Origin: Ahaetulla prasina | Taxonomy: Eukaryota > Chordata > Lepidosauria > Squamata > Colubridae | Assembly (NCBI RefSeq): GCF_028640845.1 | Contig: NC_080539.1 | Location: forward strand, 104,806,554 to 104,870,553 | Direction of reading: 5' to 3' | Length of the DNA stretch: 64,000 bases | In this document: piece by piece, positions 1-9,130 of the stretch | Layout of the letters: each line of letters begins with the position of its first letter | Position numbering within the stretch: the first letter of the stretch is position 1 | Notes under the pieces: model-generated | Told to the model about the DNA's origin: nothing | What the model saw: the letters and a program-made list of their open reading frames with translations, nothing else | The model's database searches: none | Program-made: the position numbers and the translations under genes

Positions 1-27
1 GGAGGGCAAGACAAGAAACAACAGATG

Positions 28-262
28 AAAACTAATCAAGGAGAGAAGCAACTTGGAATTAAGGAGAAACTTAAACAGTGAGGACAATTAACCAGTGGAA
101 CAGTTTGCCTTCAGAAATTGTGGGTGCTTCATCATTGCAGATTTTTAAGAAGATATTGGATAGCCCCTTCTCTGACATGGTATAGGCCAGGGTCTCCTGC
201 TTGAGCAGGGGGTTAGACTAGAAGACCTCCAAGGTCCCTTTCAGCTGAATTCTGATTGAATA
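28..262 (+). mobile_element. CR1 LINE 3' end fragment
   Basis: The segment matches the CR1 3' ends at 26340-26543 and 51223-51429 in this window. It has the decayed end of the ORF2 C-terminal region, followed by the conserved 3' UTR phrase 'gactagaagacctccaaggt' at about 214-233. It is 5'-truncated, as is usual for CR1, and the reading frame is broken. No target duplication is visible. Confidence 0.8.
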
Positions 263-757
263 TTATTGAGAAGCCTTCCTGTGTTCCTAATACCTAGCCT
301 TGAAAAGGATCTTTTGCCTATCAGATGTGCATCTTCTTAGAATTCTGATGGTGGGAGGTGTACTTGTTTTGTCTTTCAAAACTCCAATGAAAAAGGTTTG
401 TGGCTCCCTTCCCTAAAAACTTGTACTGTTTTTTAAAGCTAAATGTCCTTCCTGTCATGTAAATCTACTGCCATGGTTGAGTTCACTCTGGTGGCAAAAG
501 GCTGTCTTCTGTGCATCAGTAAGCATCAGCCATCCATTTCAAGGCCAATAAACTCTTTTTACATTCACATTTCCCTACCACCACCCTCCTGGTAATAGAG
601 GTCAGTTTTAACTCTGTTCAGAAGCCTTGCCAAGAGGGCCAAGAGGGCCTGAGTGTTATTTCAAGGGATCATTTTTAGACTTGCCATGTCTAGTCAGGAC
701 TGAACCAAACTGGAGAGCTTAGGCAGTTGGCCCAGGAAGAGTTACAGATATTCAAAC
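263..757. other. unannotated AT-rich sequence
   Basis: No gene or clear repeat family was recognised here. It is the left flank of the Ty3/gypsy insertion. Its last five bases, CAAAC, are the target-site duplication. Confidence 0.6.
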
Positions 758-935
758 TGTTATGTATCTTTAAATGTTTTGGCGGGAAACAAACACGTTG
801 CTGATTGGTTGAAGCCGCCGGTTGAACAGTATATAAGGAGAGGTTTTTCCCCAGCCAGGTTGCTGGGTTCACCCTATATTAAAGAGCTGTTGTCACTACC
901 CTGGTCTCCAGCCTCGTTACTTCCCGAACGTAACA
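758..935 (+). repeat. 5' LTR of the Ty3/gypsy element
   Basis: The 178-bp repeat begins TGTTATG and ends AACGTAACA. It contains an inverted CCAAT box, a TATATAA box and an ATTAAA polyadenylation signal, in the order expected for U3-R. It is identical to 5141-5318 except for one base. Confidence 0.96.
804..883 (+). promoter_or_regulatory. LTR promoter and poly(A) signal
   Basis: An inverted CCAAT box (ATTGG, 804-808) is followed by TATATAA at 830-836 and by ATTAAA at 878-883. The spacing fits a Pol II promoter whose transcript would start near 855-865, with the poly(A) signal in R. The right LTR has the same elements at 5187-5266. Function is inferred from sequence only. Confidence 0.7.
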
Positions 936-936
936 C

Positions 937-955
937 TGGCGACGAGGATGGGATT
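937..955 (+). other. Primer-binding site (tRNA-Ser type)
   Basis: One base after the LTR, TGGCGACGAGGATGGGATT is complementary to the 3' end of vertebrate tRNA-Ser(GCT), including CCA, as I recall that tRNA. All 19 positions match and the match almost continues into the T-arm. It would prime minus-strand synthesis. Confidence 0.8.
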
Positions 956-1032
956 TCGAGGCTAAGGAGCACCAGAAGCGAGCTGAAGCACGGAAGAACC
1001 GAACCCAGCAAACCCAGGGCAGAAACGCGGAG

Positions 1033-1890
1033 ATGGCCAGCTACACTCCGCCCGCGCCGTTTGACCCGGCCAGAGAGAAATGGGGAACGTACATGACCCG
1101 TTTCGAAAGCTTCTAAACAAGCGAACTGCAAGGAGTTCCAGACAACCGCAAAGGGCATATTTCTTGAGCCACTGCGGTCCGAGGTCATCGACATCGCGGA
1201 AGCCCTGGCAGAGCCAACGCCGGTACAATCGGTATCGTGGCAAACTCTGCAAACCCTGCTAAGAAACCATTTCGCGCCCACGCCGTCCAAATACGTGCGG
1301 CGTTTCGAATTTGGAGGCGCCGACAGCTGAGGCGAATCCATCAGCGACTACATGGCCGCCCTGCGAAAGCCTCCAAAGACTGTGGGTACCGAGACCTGGA
1401 CGAGGCGCTGCTGAGCAACTCATCCGTGGGGTCAGAGACATGCGTTTGCGGGCGGCTGCTATCGAAAAGCAATCTAACGCTGGCAAAGCGCCTGGGCGAA
1501 GCCAGAGCGCATGAAATGTCCACCCAAGCGGCGGAGACCCTGCAAAAGCCACTCACACACGGCGAGCACAAAGTCAACCCCGGTGCACCAAGAAGAGATC
1601 CAGACCGAATCCGGCGGTGAGGATGAGGAAGGGTTTGTCGAACCGAGAAGCGGCAAAGAAGACCGGGACGAATCACGGAAGTTGCGGAGGTCAACACCAG
1701 CGCCAACACTGCAAGTTCAAGGGCGCTACATGTCGGTGCGAGAAGAAGGGCACCTAGCTCAAGTCTGTCGAGCTCCCCAACCTTCCCGCCGAAAATTCAA
1801 ATCGGCCAATCAGGCGCGGATCGGCAAGGCGACCCGTGATTGGCTCAAACAAAAAGCGCGAACTCGAATCAAGCGACTGTGATCATAGGC
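1033..1890 (+). pseudogene. gag: gag, frameshifted
   Basis: The likely start is the ATG at 1033, about 98 bases after the LTR. The reading moves between all three frames: an early stop falls near 1116, and further shifts occur near 1140-1330 and 1500-1700. Recognisable pieces are a capsid-like stretch (codons for a hydrophobic, Leu-rich segment at about 1160-1300) and a basic Cys/His cluster near 1690-1780 that resembles a zinc knuckle (a C-x4-H-x4-C core is visible). Gag would package the element RNA in cytoplasmic particles. Because the LTRs are nearly identical, this much decay is unexpected; either the copy was defective before insertion or the sequence has indel errors. Confidence 0.75.
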
Positions 1891-1903
1891 GCGCCACAAC
1901 CCG

Positions 1904-2260
1904 GTGGAGAAGAAAATCTTCACCAAGCCCAAAATAGAAGGAGTGCCGTGCCGACTAGAAGTGGACACGGGTCAGCGATCACCATCATGTCCTGGGACAC
2001 TTTGCAAAGCCTTGCCATCAGTCGCGAGCGCCACCTGCAAACACAACGGCTACGGGTACACGACTACCAAGGGAATCGCATCCCTGTTCGAGGAACCACC
2101 TCTGTCCGAGTCGAGTACGGACCACACAAGAAGACCCTGCCCATCACGATCGTCGAAGGGACCCTGCCTGGTTTGTTGGGACTAGACTGGTTCCGTGCAT
2201 TGGGCATGGGAGTGACTGGCATCTACAGAAGTGACTGTAACCTAAAGACACACTCATGAG
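1904..2260 (+). pseudogene. pro: Retropepsin-like protease segment of pol
   Basis: An aspartic protease region is visible. The active-site D-T-G lies near 1960-1970, where a one-base shift separates it from the following segment. The C-terminal part, at about 2030-2220, contains the conserved L-L-G-L-D-W-F motif typical of Ty3/gypsy proteases. It would cut the Gag-Pol polyprotein. The shift at the active site and a stop near 2259 make this copy inactive as read. Confidence 0.75.
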
Positions 2261-2379
2261 CGAGTTCGAAGATGTCTTCAAGGACTGCCTGGGCAAGTAC
2301 AAGGGACCCCTATTTCCTTCAACTTAGACCCCAGGTAGCCCCATTAGGTTAAAGGCAAGGAGAGTCCCTTTGCCCTTAA

Positions 2380-2700
2380 ACCTAAGATTGACAAGGAGAT
2401 AGATAAGCTCATAAATCAGGGATTCTGGTGCCAGTCGATCACGCGAAGTGGGAGACACCAATCATCACCCCAGTAAAACCAGATGGGTCAGTTAGAATCT
2501 GCGCTGACTACAAGGCGACGTTAAACAAAGCCTTACAGAAAAGCGCTTACCCGGTTCCCGTGGTGCAACACTTGCTGCACTCGTTGGGGCAAGGGCAAGT
2601 CTTTGCAAAGTTAGACTTGGCTCAAGCCTATCAACAACTGCCCGTAGGCGCCAACACAGCGAAGCCCAAGCGATTGTAACTCACAGAGGTGCTTTCAAGT
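2380..2700 (+). pseudogene. pol: Reverse transcriptase, N-terminal part (frameshifted)
   Basis: The segment encodes the fingers and first palm portion of a gypsy RT. It has a GSVRICADYK-like motif and the catalytic L-D-L-A-Q-A-Y-Q motif A near 2615-2640. A frameshift near 2655-2675 leads to a stop at 2677 and separates it from the long ORF that starts at 2721. The region just upstream (2260-2380) is also disrupted. Confidence 0.85.
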
Positions 2701-2720
2701 GTACCCGATTACAATTTGGG

Positions 2721-4925
2721 GTGAGTGTGGCACCGGGGCTGTTCCAAAATTTAATGGAACGACTTCTGCAAGGGCTCCCAGGGGTAGTCCCCTACTTCGA
2801 TGATGTATTGATATCAGCCGAAAATTTAGAGGAATTGGGGGAGCGTTTGAGGAAAGTTCTGGGCATTTTCCGGTCAGCCGGACTAAAGGTTAAAGTGAAC
2901 AAATGCCAGATAGGGGTAGAATCCGTCGAGTTCTTGGGCTACAGAATAGACAAGAAAGGAATTCACCCCACTGAGAGCAAAGTCAAGGCAATAAGAAAGG
3001 CTCCAGCGCCCAAAAACAAAACAGAGCTACAGGCATTCCTGGGGCTAGTGAATTTTTACGCGGTCTTTTTAAAAAACAAGGCGACCGTTGCTGAGCCGCT
3101 GCATAAGCTTCTGGGAAAGAATACTGTTTGGTCTTGGGGAAAGTCGGAAGCTAGGGCTTTCGAAGCAGTAAAAAACCTACTCTCGAGCGATAGCCTACTG
3201 ATCCAGTATCATAGCTCATTGCCATTATTACTGGTTTGCGATGCCTCCCCTTACGGGGTGGGGGCTGTGCTCAGCCACAGACTTCCAAACGGCACAGAAG
3301 CCCCAATAGCCTTCTACTCCAGAACGATGTCCTCAACAGAGAGGAACTATAGCCAGTTGGATAAGGAAGCGCTAGCGATCGTGTCAGGGGTAAAAAAGTT
3401 TCACGAATACGTTTTTGGCAGAGACTTTGAAATTGTTACTGACCATAGACCGCTGTTAGGGATACTGGCTGGCGACCGCCCAACGCCTGTGGCACTTTCG
3501 CCACGATTGACCCGATGGACTATCTTCTTAGCCGCTTATTCCTACAAGCTGCAGCATCGACCCGGAAAAGAAGTGGGGCATGCGGACGCTTTAAGCAGAT
3601 GCCCACTACCAGGGGCGATCGAAGACCCCACTCCGGGGACGCCCATCCTGCTAATTGACTCTTTGGACTCTGGCCCAGTCACATCTAAGGAGGTGGCTCG
3701 GGCATCATACCGGGACATTATTTTGAGGACTGTACTCGGTTGGGTACAAAGAGGGTGGCCCGCTGCGCCGGGCGAGCGTTTTAAGGAATTTGTAAAAAAA
3801 CGTGGGGAACTGTCGGCTCAAGGGGGGTGCCTGCTATGGGGAGATCGAGTGGTGATCCCGGAGAAATTGAGGGGAAAGGTATTGGACCTTCTACACGAGG
3901 GTCACCCAGGGATCGTAAGGATGAAGGGGCTAGCAAGAAGCTATGTTTGGTGGCCATTAATGGACTCAGAAATTGCTGAGAGGGTAGGGAAATGCCTGGC
4001 CTGCCAGGAATCCAGACCGCTACCCCCAACGGCCCCGGTTAGGGAATGGGAAAAATCCCAAGGGCCCTGGTCAAGAATCCACATTGATTTCGCCGGCCCT
4101 TTCCACGGCCAAACCTTCTTAGTGGTAGTCGACGCTTTCTCTAAATGGTTGGAGATCATTCTCATGAGATCCATGACAGCCGAGGCAGTAATCACAGCCC
4201 TGCGGCACCTATTCGCAACCCACGGGTTGCCTGACACGCTAGTATCCGATAACAGCCCGCAATTCACGGCAACCCAGTTTGAGGAATACTTGGCAGATGA
4301 GGGCATCCGACATGCCCTCTCTGCGCCCTTCCACCCTGCATCGAATGGCCTTGCAGAGCGTTCCGTCCGGAGCGCTAAGGAGGCATTGTCCAGACTCAAG
4401 CCAGGCGACTGGCAAACAAAGATAGACTTCTTTCTGGCCGTCCAGCATAGAACCCCCAGCACTGCTACAGGCAGAAGCCCAGCCGAATTATTGATGGGAC
4501 GGAAACTCCGGTGCCCACTTGACCGTTTAAATCCCCATTACACACCAGAGGGTTACAAGGGGGAACTGGAAAAAACTAGAGAAATGGGCATAGGCGACCG
4601 AGTGTGGGCCCGCAACTATGGGGACGGCCCAAGTTGGTTAGCAGGGCAAATCATAAAAGCAACTGGTCCAAAGTCATACTTAGTTGAGTTAAAAGACAAC
4701 CGAGTATGGAGGCGACACATCGATCAAATACGAAAACGAATAGCCGAACAATCCGAGCTAAATGAGACAGACCCTGACCACACATTAGTTGAACCCACAG
4801 CTGACCTTAACCCGGGAGAGGCGCAAGACTTAGCTGAGTCCCCGGAGGTCCAGCGACGCCATCAGGTTTTCCATTTGGTAACAGCAGGGACGACTCTGCA
4901 AGTAATCCAAGGCCGGATGGCCTAG
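2721..4925 (+). CDS. pol: pol: RT (partial), RNase H and integrase of Ty3/gypsy
   Basis: This is an open stretch of 734 codons. The domain order is RT palm with Y-F-D-D (codons near 2793-2805), RT thumb and connection, RNase H (D-A-S, Y-S-Q-L-D-K-E-A-L and T-D-H motifs, about 3240-3460), integrase zinc-binding HHCC (about 3890-4000), and integrase core D-D-35-E (I-D-F near 4083, V-S-D-N near 4245, A-E-R near 4350). A GPY-like C-terminal module (G-P-K-S-Y, near 4665) follows. No chromodomain was seen. The listed ATG is only the first methionine after an upstream frameshift, so it is not the true start. RNase H followed by integrase is the gypsy order, not Copia. The frame stops early at 4923; the real C-terminus continues in another frame to 5089. 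Confidence 0.93.
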   Translation: MSVAPGLFQNLMERLLQGLPGVVPYFDDVLISAENLEELGERLRKVLGIFRSAGLKVKVNKCQIGVESVEFLGYRIDKKGIHPTESKVKAIRKAPAPKNKTELQAFLGLVNFYAVFLKNKATVAEPLHKLLGKNTVWSWGKSEARAFEAVKNLLSSDSLLIQYHSSLPLLLVCDASPYGVGAVLSHRLPNGTEAPIAFYSRTMSSTERNYSQLDKEALAIVSGVKKFHEYVFGRDFEIVTDHRPLLGILAGDRPTPVALSPRLTRWTIFLAAYSYKLQHRPGKEVGHADALSRCPLPGAIEDPTPGTPILLIDSLDSGPVTSKEVARASYRDIILRTVLGWVQRGWPAAPGERFKEFVKKRGELSAQGGCLLWGDRVVIPEKLRGKVLDLLHEGHPGIVRMKGLARSYVWWPLMDSEIAERVGKCLACQESRPLPPTAPVREWEKSQGPWSRIHIDFAGPFHGQTFLVVVDAFSKWLEIILMRSMTAEAVITALRHLFATHGLPDTLVSDNSPQFTATQFEEYLADEGIRHALSAPFHPASNGLAERSVRSAKEALSRLKPGDWQTKIDFFLAVQHRTPSTATGRSPAELLMGRKLRCPLDRLNPHYTPEGYKGELEKTREMGIGDRVWARNYGDGPSWLAGQIIKATGPKSYLVELKDNRVWRRHIDQIRKRIAEQSELNETDPDHTLVEPTADLNPGEAQDLAESPEVQRRHQVFHLVTAGTTLQVIQGRMA

Positions 4926-5089
4926 AAAAAGAGTCTGCAAGTAATCCAGGGCCGGATGGCCTAGAGAAAGAGCTGGGAGGAGCAAACAGCCCCTCCGACC
5001 AGCTCAACCCACTCCCAAGGACTGAACCGCGCAGGTCCGAAAGAATCAGGAGACGCCCAGGTTATTTGCGTGACTACGTCGAAAAATAA
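4882..5089 (+). pseudogene. pol: pol C-terminal tail in a shifted frame, with 39-bp duplication
   Basis: In the frame that ends with TAA at 5087-5089 the translation contains the basic motif R-R-S-E-R-I-R, followed by R-P-G-Y-L-R-D-Y. This is the usual C-terminal end of vertebrate gypsy Pol proteins, so a frameshift near 4880 cuts off the main ORF. A 39-bp unit is duplicated in tandem at 4895-4972. It keeps the tail in frame but, read in the upstream frame, both units give a stop. Confidence 0.75.
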
Positions 5090-5127
5090 CATGTAAATAA
5101 TATGTAAATATAGGTAAAGTGTTTTCT

Positions 5128-5140
5128 GGGAGGGGAGGAG
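5128..5140 (+). other. Polypurine tract
   Basis: GGGAGGGGAGGAG abuts the right LTR and would prime plus-strand DNA synthesis. Position and composition are classic. Confidence 0.85.
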
Positions 5141-5318
5141 TGTTATGTATCTTTAAATGTTTTGGCGGGAAACAAGCACGTTGCTGATTGGTTGAAGCCG
5201 CCGGTTGAACAGTATATAAGGAGAGGTTTTTCCCCAGCCAGGTTGCTGGGTTCACCCTATATTAAAGAGCTGTTGTCACTACCCTGGTCTCCAGCCTCGT
5301 TACTTCCCGAACGTAACA
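5141..5318 (+). repeat. 3' LTR of the Ty3/gypsy element
   Basis: It is 178 bp and identical to the left LTR except for one A/G difference at 5179. It is followed by the CAAAC target duplication at 5319-5323. Confidence 0.96.
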
Positions 5319-5351
5319 CAAACATTCCATTTTTAGGTGCCGGTCCTGTAG

Positions 5352-5457
5352 TATCTTTTCTTTTATGTACACTGAGAGCATATGCACCAAGACAAATTCC
5401 TTGTGTGTCCAATCACACTTGGCCAATAAAATTCTATTCTATTCTATTCTATTCTAG
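5352..5457 (+). mobile_element. Snake-type LINE 3' end with (ATTCT)n tail
   Basis: The sequence is nearly identical to the 3' UTR at 55520-55615, which follows a LINE ORF2. It contains 'accaagacaaattccttgtg' and an AATAAA-like signal, then five ATTCT units at 5430-5456. Other copies lie at 10505-10590 and 62881-63077. From memory it corresponds to the CR1/L3-like snake LINEs linked to AATAG microsatellites. Confidence 0.8.
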
Positions 5458-5981
5458 TGGGGAAAGCATGACACAACTGAGATAAAGTGATATTTTCAGG
5501 TTCTTCTGCTGGGCAAATGCAAATAGGACTCAAAATGTGAGTGGATAAAACAAAAAATTTGGGGCAGATAAAACCTCACTGAATGCCAAGAAGACAGGTG
5601 AGCCAGACTGATGGGTCACATTGGGCCCATCTGCTAAAACTTTTCACCTTTGTCTTAAAATAGGCTTGCTTCCTTGTAGAGCGAGAATCCTGAAGACTGT
5701 TATTGTATAGGTGGAACAAATGTGAGTTAAGCAGTGATTACCCAAAGAATGTAAAACCACAAGATCCCGAATAGTAGTACTAGTTTGTATAGGACATATT
5801 ACAGAAAAGTCAATTGCTCATCTGGAGATTTAGCAGTCAGAGGCAGGGCATCTACTCTGCACACTTAGCTTTTCTAACAAGATGCAGCAAAAGTATTGTT
5901 GTTGAGAAGAGACTAAAGAAGATGTGAACTGTCCCAGATGAATAGAGACTATAAGCATATCCAGGCAAGTTTTGTCTAGTG
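5458..5981. other. unannotated sequence
   Basis: No gene or recognisable repeat was seen. Confidence 0.55.
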
Positions 5982-6363
5982 CAGTGGTTCTCAACCTGTG
6001 GTTGCAGAGCCCGGGGGGGGAGGGGGGGAGGGGAATGTTATCACAAGGGATCCATGAAGGCTTGAAGAAATATTATGATTTGAATCTTGAGTTAAGTCTT
6101 GCTGGTCCCTGGCCATGGTCCCAGGTCACAAAATGTATTTAAAGGGATCCATGGCAGGGGTGAGCTCTACTTACCTTTACTACCGGTTCGCAACGGGACT
6201 GCGCGCATGCGCAGAAGCGTCTGCTCATGTGCAGATCACCCATGATGACGTTGTGGCGGGTGGGCGGAGCCTCCCACCGGTTTTCTACTGGTTCTATAGA
6301 ACCGGACTGAAGTGAGAGCAACCCACCACTGATCCATGGTAAAGAAAAGATTGAGAACCACTG
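5982..6363. mobile_element. hAT-type nonautonomous element (outer copy)
   Basis: The ends are CAGTGGTTCTCAACC and the inverted TTGAGAACCACTG, the terminal signature of MER-type hAT elements. Flanking 8-mers (GTCTAGTG and CCTTGGTG) are only partly alike, consistent with age. The element contains a G-rich run at about 6013-6033 and a younger hAT insertion at 6155-6331. It has no transposase ORF. Confidence 0.75.
6155..6331. mobile_element. hAT-type MITE nested in the previous element
   Basis: The 177-bp element has CAGGGGTG and CACCACTG ends. A perfect 8-bp target duplication ATCCATGG lies at 6147-6154 and 6332-6339. The interior is CG-rich, with no coding capacity. Perfect duplications show that it is younger than its host element. 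Confidence 0.85.
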
Positions 6364-6550
6364 CCTTGGTGATTAAGGTGCTTGCCTACAAACCAGGAGA
6401 CTGTTAGTTTTAGTCTTGACTTACGCATGAAAGCTGGCTGGGTGATCTTGGGCCAATTATTCTCTCCCAGCTCAACTCACCTCATAGGATTGTTGGCGAA
6501 AATAGCAAGAGAAGGGAGGTATAATAATAAGGATGGGATATAAAATAAAT
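6364..6550 (+). mobile_element. MIR/CORE-type SINE, degenerate
   Basis: A tRNA-like head is followed by a MIR-like core ('gggtgatcttgggccaa' near 6439-6456) and by 'acctcataggattgttg' at about 6479-6495. It ends in an A-rich tail. The hAT at 5982 sits at its left edge. Confidence 0.6.
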
Positions 6551-6565
6551 GAAAATGAGCATATA

Positions 6566-7129
6566 CCACTGATGGTTAACCTTTTTGGTGCCGAGTGCCC
6601 AAAGTGTGCACGCAAATGCATACGCTTGCACCCGAACTCCCAAAATTCAATGCGTGCACCCCCACGCATGCATTTCCCATACATGTGCGTGCATCCCCGC
6701 ACATGCTCCCCCCTGTGCATGCATCCTGCCCCCCTGCCCCCCGTTTTGGCTACCAGGTTGGTGCAGGAGGCTTTCCAGGCCCAAAATGGGGCACCGGGGC
6801 CCGCATGAGGCTCCCCTGCACCCCGTTTTGGGCCTGGAAAGCTGCCTGCACCAACCTGGAAGCCAAAACGTGTCACGGGGGCTCAGCACCCCCCATGATC
6901 CATTTTTGGCCTGGAAAGCCTCCTGCACCAACTGCCCCCCACTGCACAGGCACCCTGCCCCTCTTTGCATGTGCACACATGTCCCCTGCATGTGCCCCGC
7001 TCCTCGTGTATGCGCAACAGAGACCCAAAGACCAGCTGGCTGGTGGGAGGTGTGCACGCATGTGTGGTAGAACTGGGCTGGGGGGACTGCTAGCATGCAC
7101 ACAGAGAGGGTTTGAGCCATCGCATCACA
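6566..7129. mobile_element. hAT-type element with internal inverted and tandem segments
   Basis: The left end resembles CAGTGATGGTTAACC and the right end is its decayed inverse. The 8-bp target duplication AGCATATA is found at 6558-6565 and 7130-7137. Inside, CA/GT- and C-rich blocks repeat. A segment built around 'ggcctggaaagc' and 'gcaccaac' occurs three times, once inverted (about 6755-6945). The long open frames here are compositional and do not resemble proteins. Confidence 0.75.
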
Positions 7130-7137
7130 AGCATATA

Positions 7138-8929
7138 GTCTTTCACAAAATTACACACTGACTTTCAGTTGTGTCTTTTACATGGGTGGGATTCTTCTAT
7201 GTTTAACAGCCTGAGTGGGAAATGATAATTAACAAACTGGACACAGACCCATTACTTGTATTATTTTAAAATGCCCATGGTTAAGACTGCTGAATCTAAA
7301 GTGTATCACTTAAGTGAATTGGTGCAGATGTCCTAAATTTGTGGAATGTACTTTTCTGATATTAAGCTGGATAAGAGCTAAGCACTTGAATGCCAGTCTG
7401 CTAAATTCCCAAGTTTTCTTAACTCAATTTTCTTGAGAATTAGGAGCTCTTTCTTTCTTTCTTTTTTTTTTAAAAAGTCATGCCCAACAAACTTTATGTA
7501 AATTTTTCTTAATTTATGTAGAAATTGTAGTATAAGCCATGCCACAGAGAGACACTACAGAAAATTACAGGAAATGAAAGACGCTTCTTAGTTCTGTACT
7601 GTTATCATAATAAAAATTCAGGGGAAATATCCTGTTATACTTTTTAAAAAAAAGATTATACATCTTTGAGAGGTGCCACAATGCCTAGGATTATATAGCA
7701 CCTTGTAAGAAGCAGGGTGTGACTTGGTAGTTAGACTTGAATTTCTGAATCTTGAATCTTGTCTTGCATTTGCATGTTCTACTTCCTTCTCAGAATCCCA
7801 ATAGGGTCATTTACATTTTGCCACCACACCTGCTTGCTATGATTTTGCTGCCGTTTCATAGTAAAACCTTAATTTCATCACTGGAATCGTTACCCAAACA
7901 TGGGTGGAATAATGAATGTTCAGGTAATTTCCAGTTTCCACCCACCTCCAAGTCACATTTTACTATATTTTAGATGAGAAATAGACAGGATCTCACTCAG
8001 CAAAACAGTTCACCTTGAATAACCAGCTAAATTTTGGAAAAGTTTTTATAGGAACATTGTTTTCTGCCTGCTCTCGCAAACACAAGCCATTGTTTGTAGT
8101 TTGGGTAAAACAATAGCCATCTAATGGTTTGCCCAAACCAGGAAGTCAGGAAAGAATCAGAACAAAGAAAGGAGTTAAGGAGGGAGGCAAAACTCTATGG
8201 AGCACTTGAATTTCTGGGCAAATTTCCAGAAGCTGGAGACAATGAGCTTGTCAAGGCTGCTGTTGACCTCTGGGGTAAAACTGAAAGGACTAATGACACA
8301 ATTGCTCACAAATGTATTCTTCTGGCAGTGTGCAGTCTAGGCTTGTCCTTGGTTTTCTGTGGATGGAATGAAAAAGTCAGGGAACAACTAGAGTGCAAGT
8401 AGTGTAAGACGTGCCAAGAGGCCAATTGGACCTAACTCAGTGCATATAATTGCACCTACTGTGTGGCAGTGAACCTTGTAGAATAGTTTGTGGCTTCCAT
8501 TGCATCCTCAAACAGCCATCCAGCAAAGCTCTTTAGAGTGGTGAAGGTTTTATTACCATCTGCTTCAGAGCTCCCAATGCTGCCCACTTTAAGGCGAAAA
8601 AGAAAATAGTTATGGAATAATTCTTTACTTGTTACTCTGAATAAACCAACATGACAATCCCTGTTCATTTTAGTTTATCTGAGCTAGCCAAAGAGAGGGG
8701 GAGGGAATCGATCAAATAAACACAGAGAGTGATGCCACCAAATGTGAAGGAAGCAGAATTCTACTGAGGTCCCTGAATCCAAAGGATTTTGTCAAATAAC
8801 ATCCCTTATTTTGGTTTTGAAGGTTGCACTTGTATAACTGCAGAGCTTGGATGACATCAGTTACTCTGAGCACTTTCAATTGGGACAAAATGAGCCATGG
8901 TCATCCACCAGTTGGAAAACACAGACGTT
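7138..8929. other. unannotated sequence
   Basis: No gene was recognised. An open frame of 92 codons at 8124-8402 (+) resembles no family I know and has no splice or promoter context. There are short homopolymers near 7452-7473. Confidence 0.5.
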
Positions 8930-9130
8930 GTTGATCCTGCTTGATCTCTCAGCAGTTTCTGTTACTGTTGACTAAGGTGTTTTTGGACTGTCTCTGTAAG
9001 CTGAGAGTTAGGGACACTGTGTTGTTCCCACAGGCATGGTTGGCTGCCAAAACTATCATTTTGTCCCCAATGCTAACAAGCTTCTATATGAAACCATGGA
9101 GTTGCTTGTGTCAACTCTGAAGCGAACCTG
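8930..9130 (+). pseudogene. Degenerate L2/CR1-group RT fragment
   Basis: The decayed frame still reads L-L-D-L-S-A near 8937-8955, then V-R-D-T-V near 9010-9020, and a Y-M-K-P-like piece near 9085-9095. These match the L2-like LINE RT found intact at 22801-23253 (-). It is an old, isolated piece. Confidence 0.55.

Larger units (their letters stand above)
758..5318 (+). mobile_element. Complete Ty3/gypsy LTR retrotransposon
   Basis: This is a structurally complete Metaviridae-type element of 4561 bp. It has two 178-bp LTRs starting TG and ending CA, a 5-bp target duplication (CAAAC at 753-757 and 5319-5323), a primer-binding site one base after the left LTR, and a purine tract directly before the right LTR. 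Inside, gag, protease, reverse transcriptase, RNase H and integrase lie in the gypsy order. The LTRs differ at a single position (796 versus 5179, A/G), so the insertion is recent. Nevertheless gag, protease and the start of RT carry several frameshifts and stops, while RT-RNaseH-IN is open for 734 codons. It could be a recently moved defective copy helped in trans, or the indels could be assembly errors. No env-like ORF was seen. Confidence 0.96.

Noticed and set aside
1237..1882. Several overlapping open frames of 60-155 codons on both strands
   Set aside because: They are pieces of one frameshifted gag and their antisense shadows, not separate genes.
4807..5007. Minus-strand 66-codon frame with repeated Ser/Pro/Gly motif
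   Set aside because: It is the antisense of the 39-bp duplication in pol.
6472..7161. Long Cys/His/Pro-rich open frames on both strands
   Set aside because: They arise from CA/GT- and C-rich composition within a hAT element. No domain is visible and both strands are open.
8124..8402. 92-codon open frame that looked briefly like a globin or translation-factor retrocopy
   Set aside because: Only a few residues fit, with no consistent alignment, no A-tail and no target duplication.
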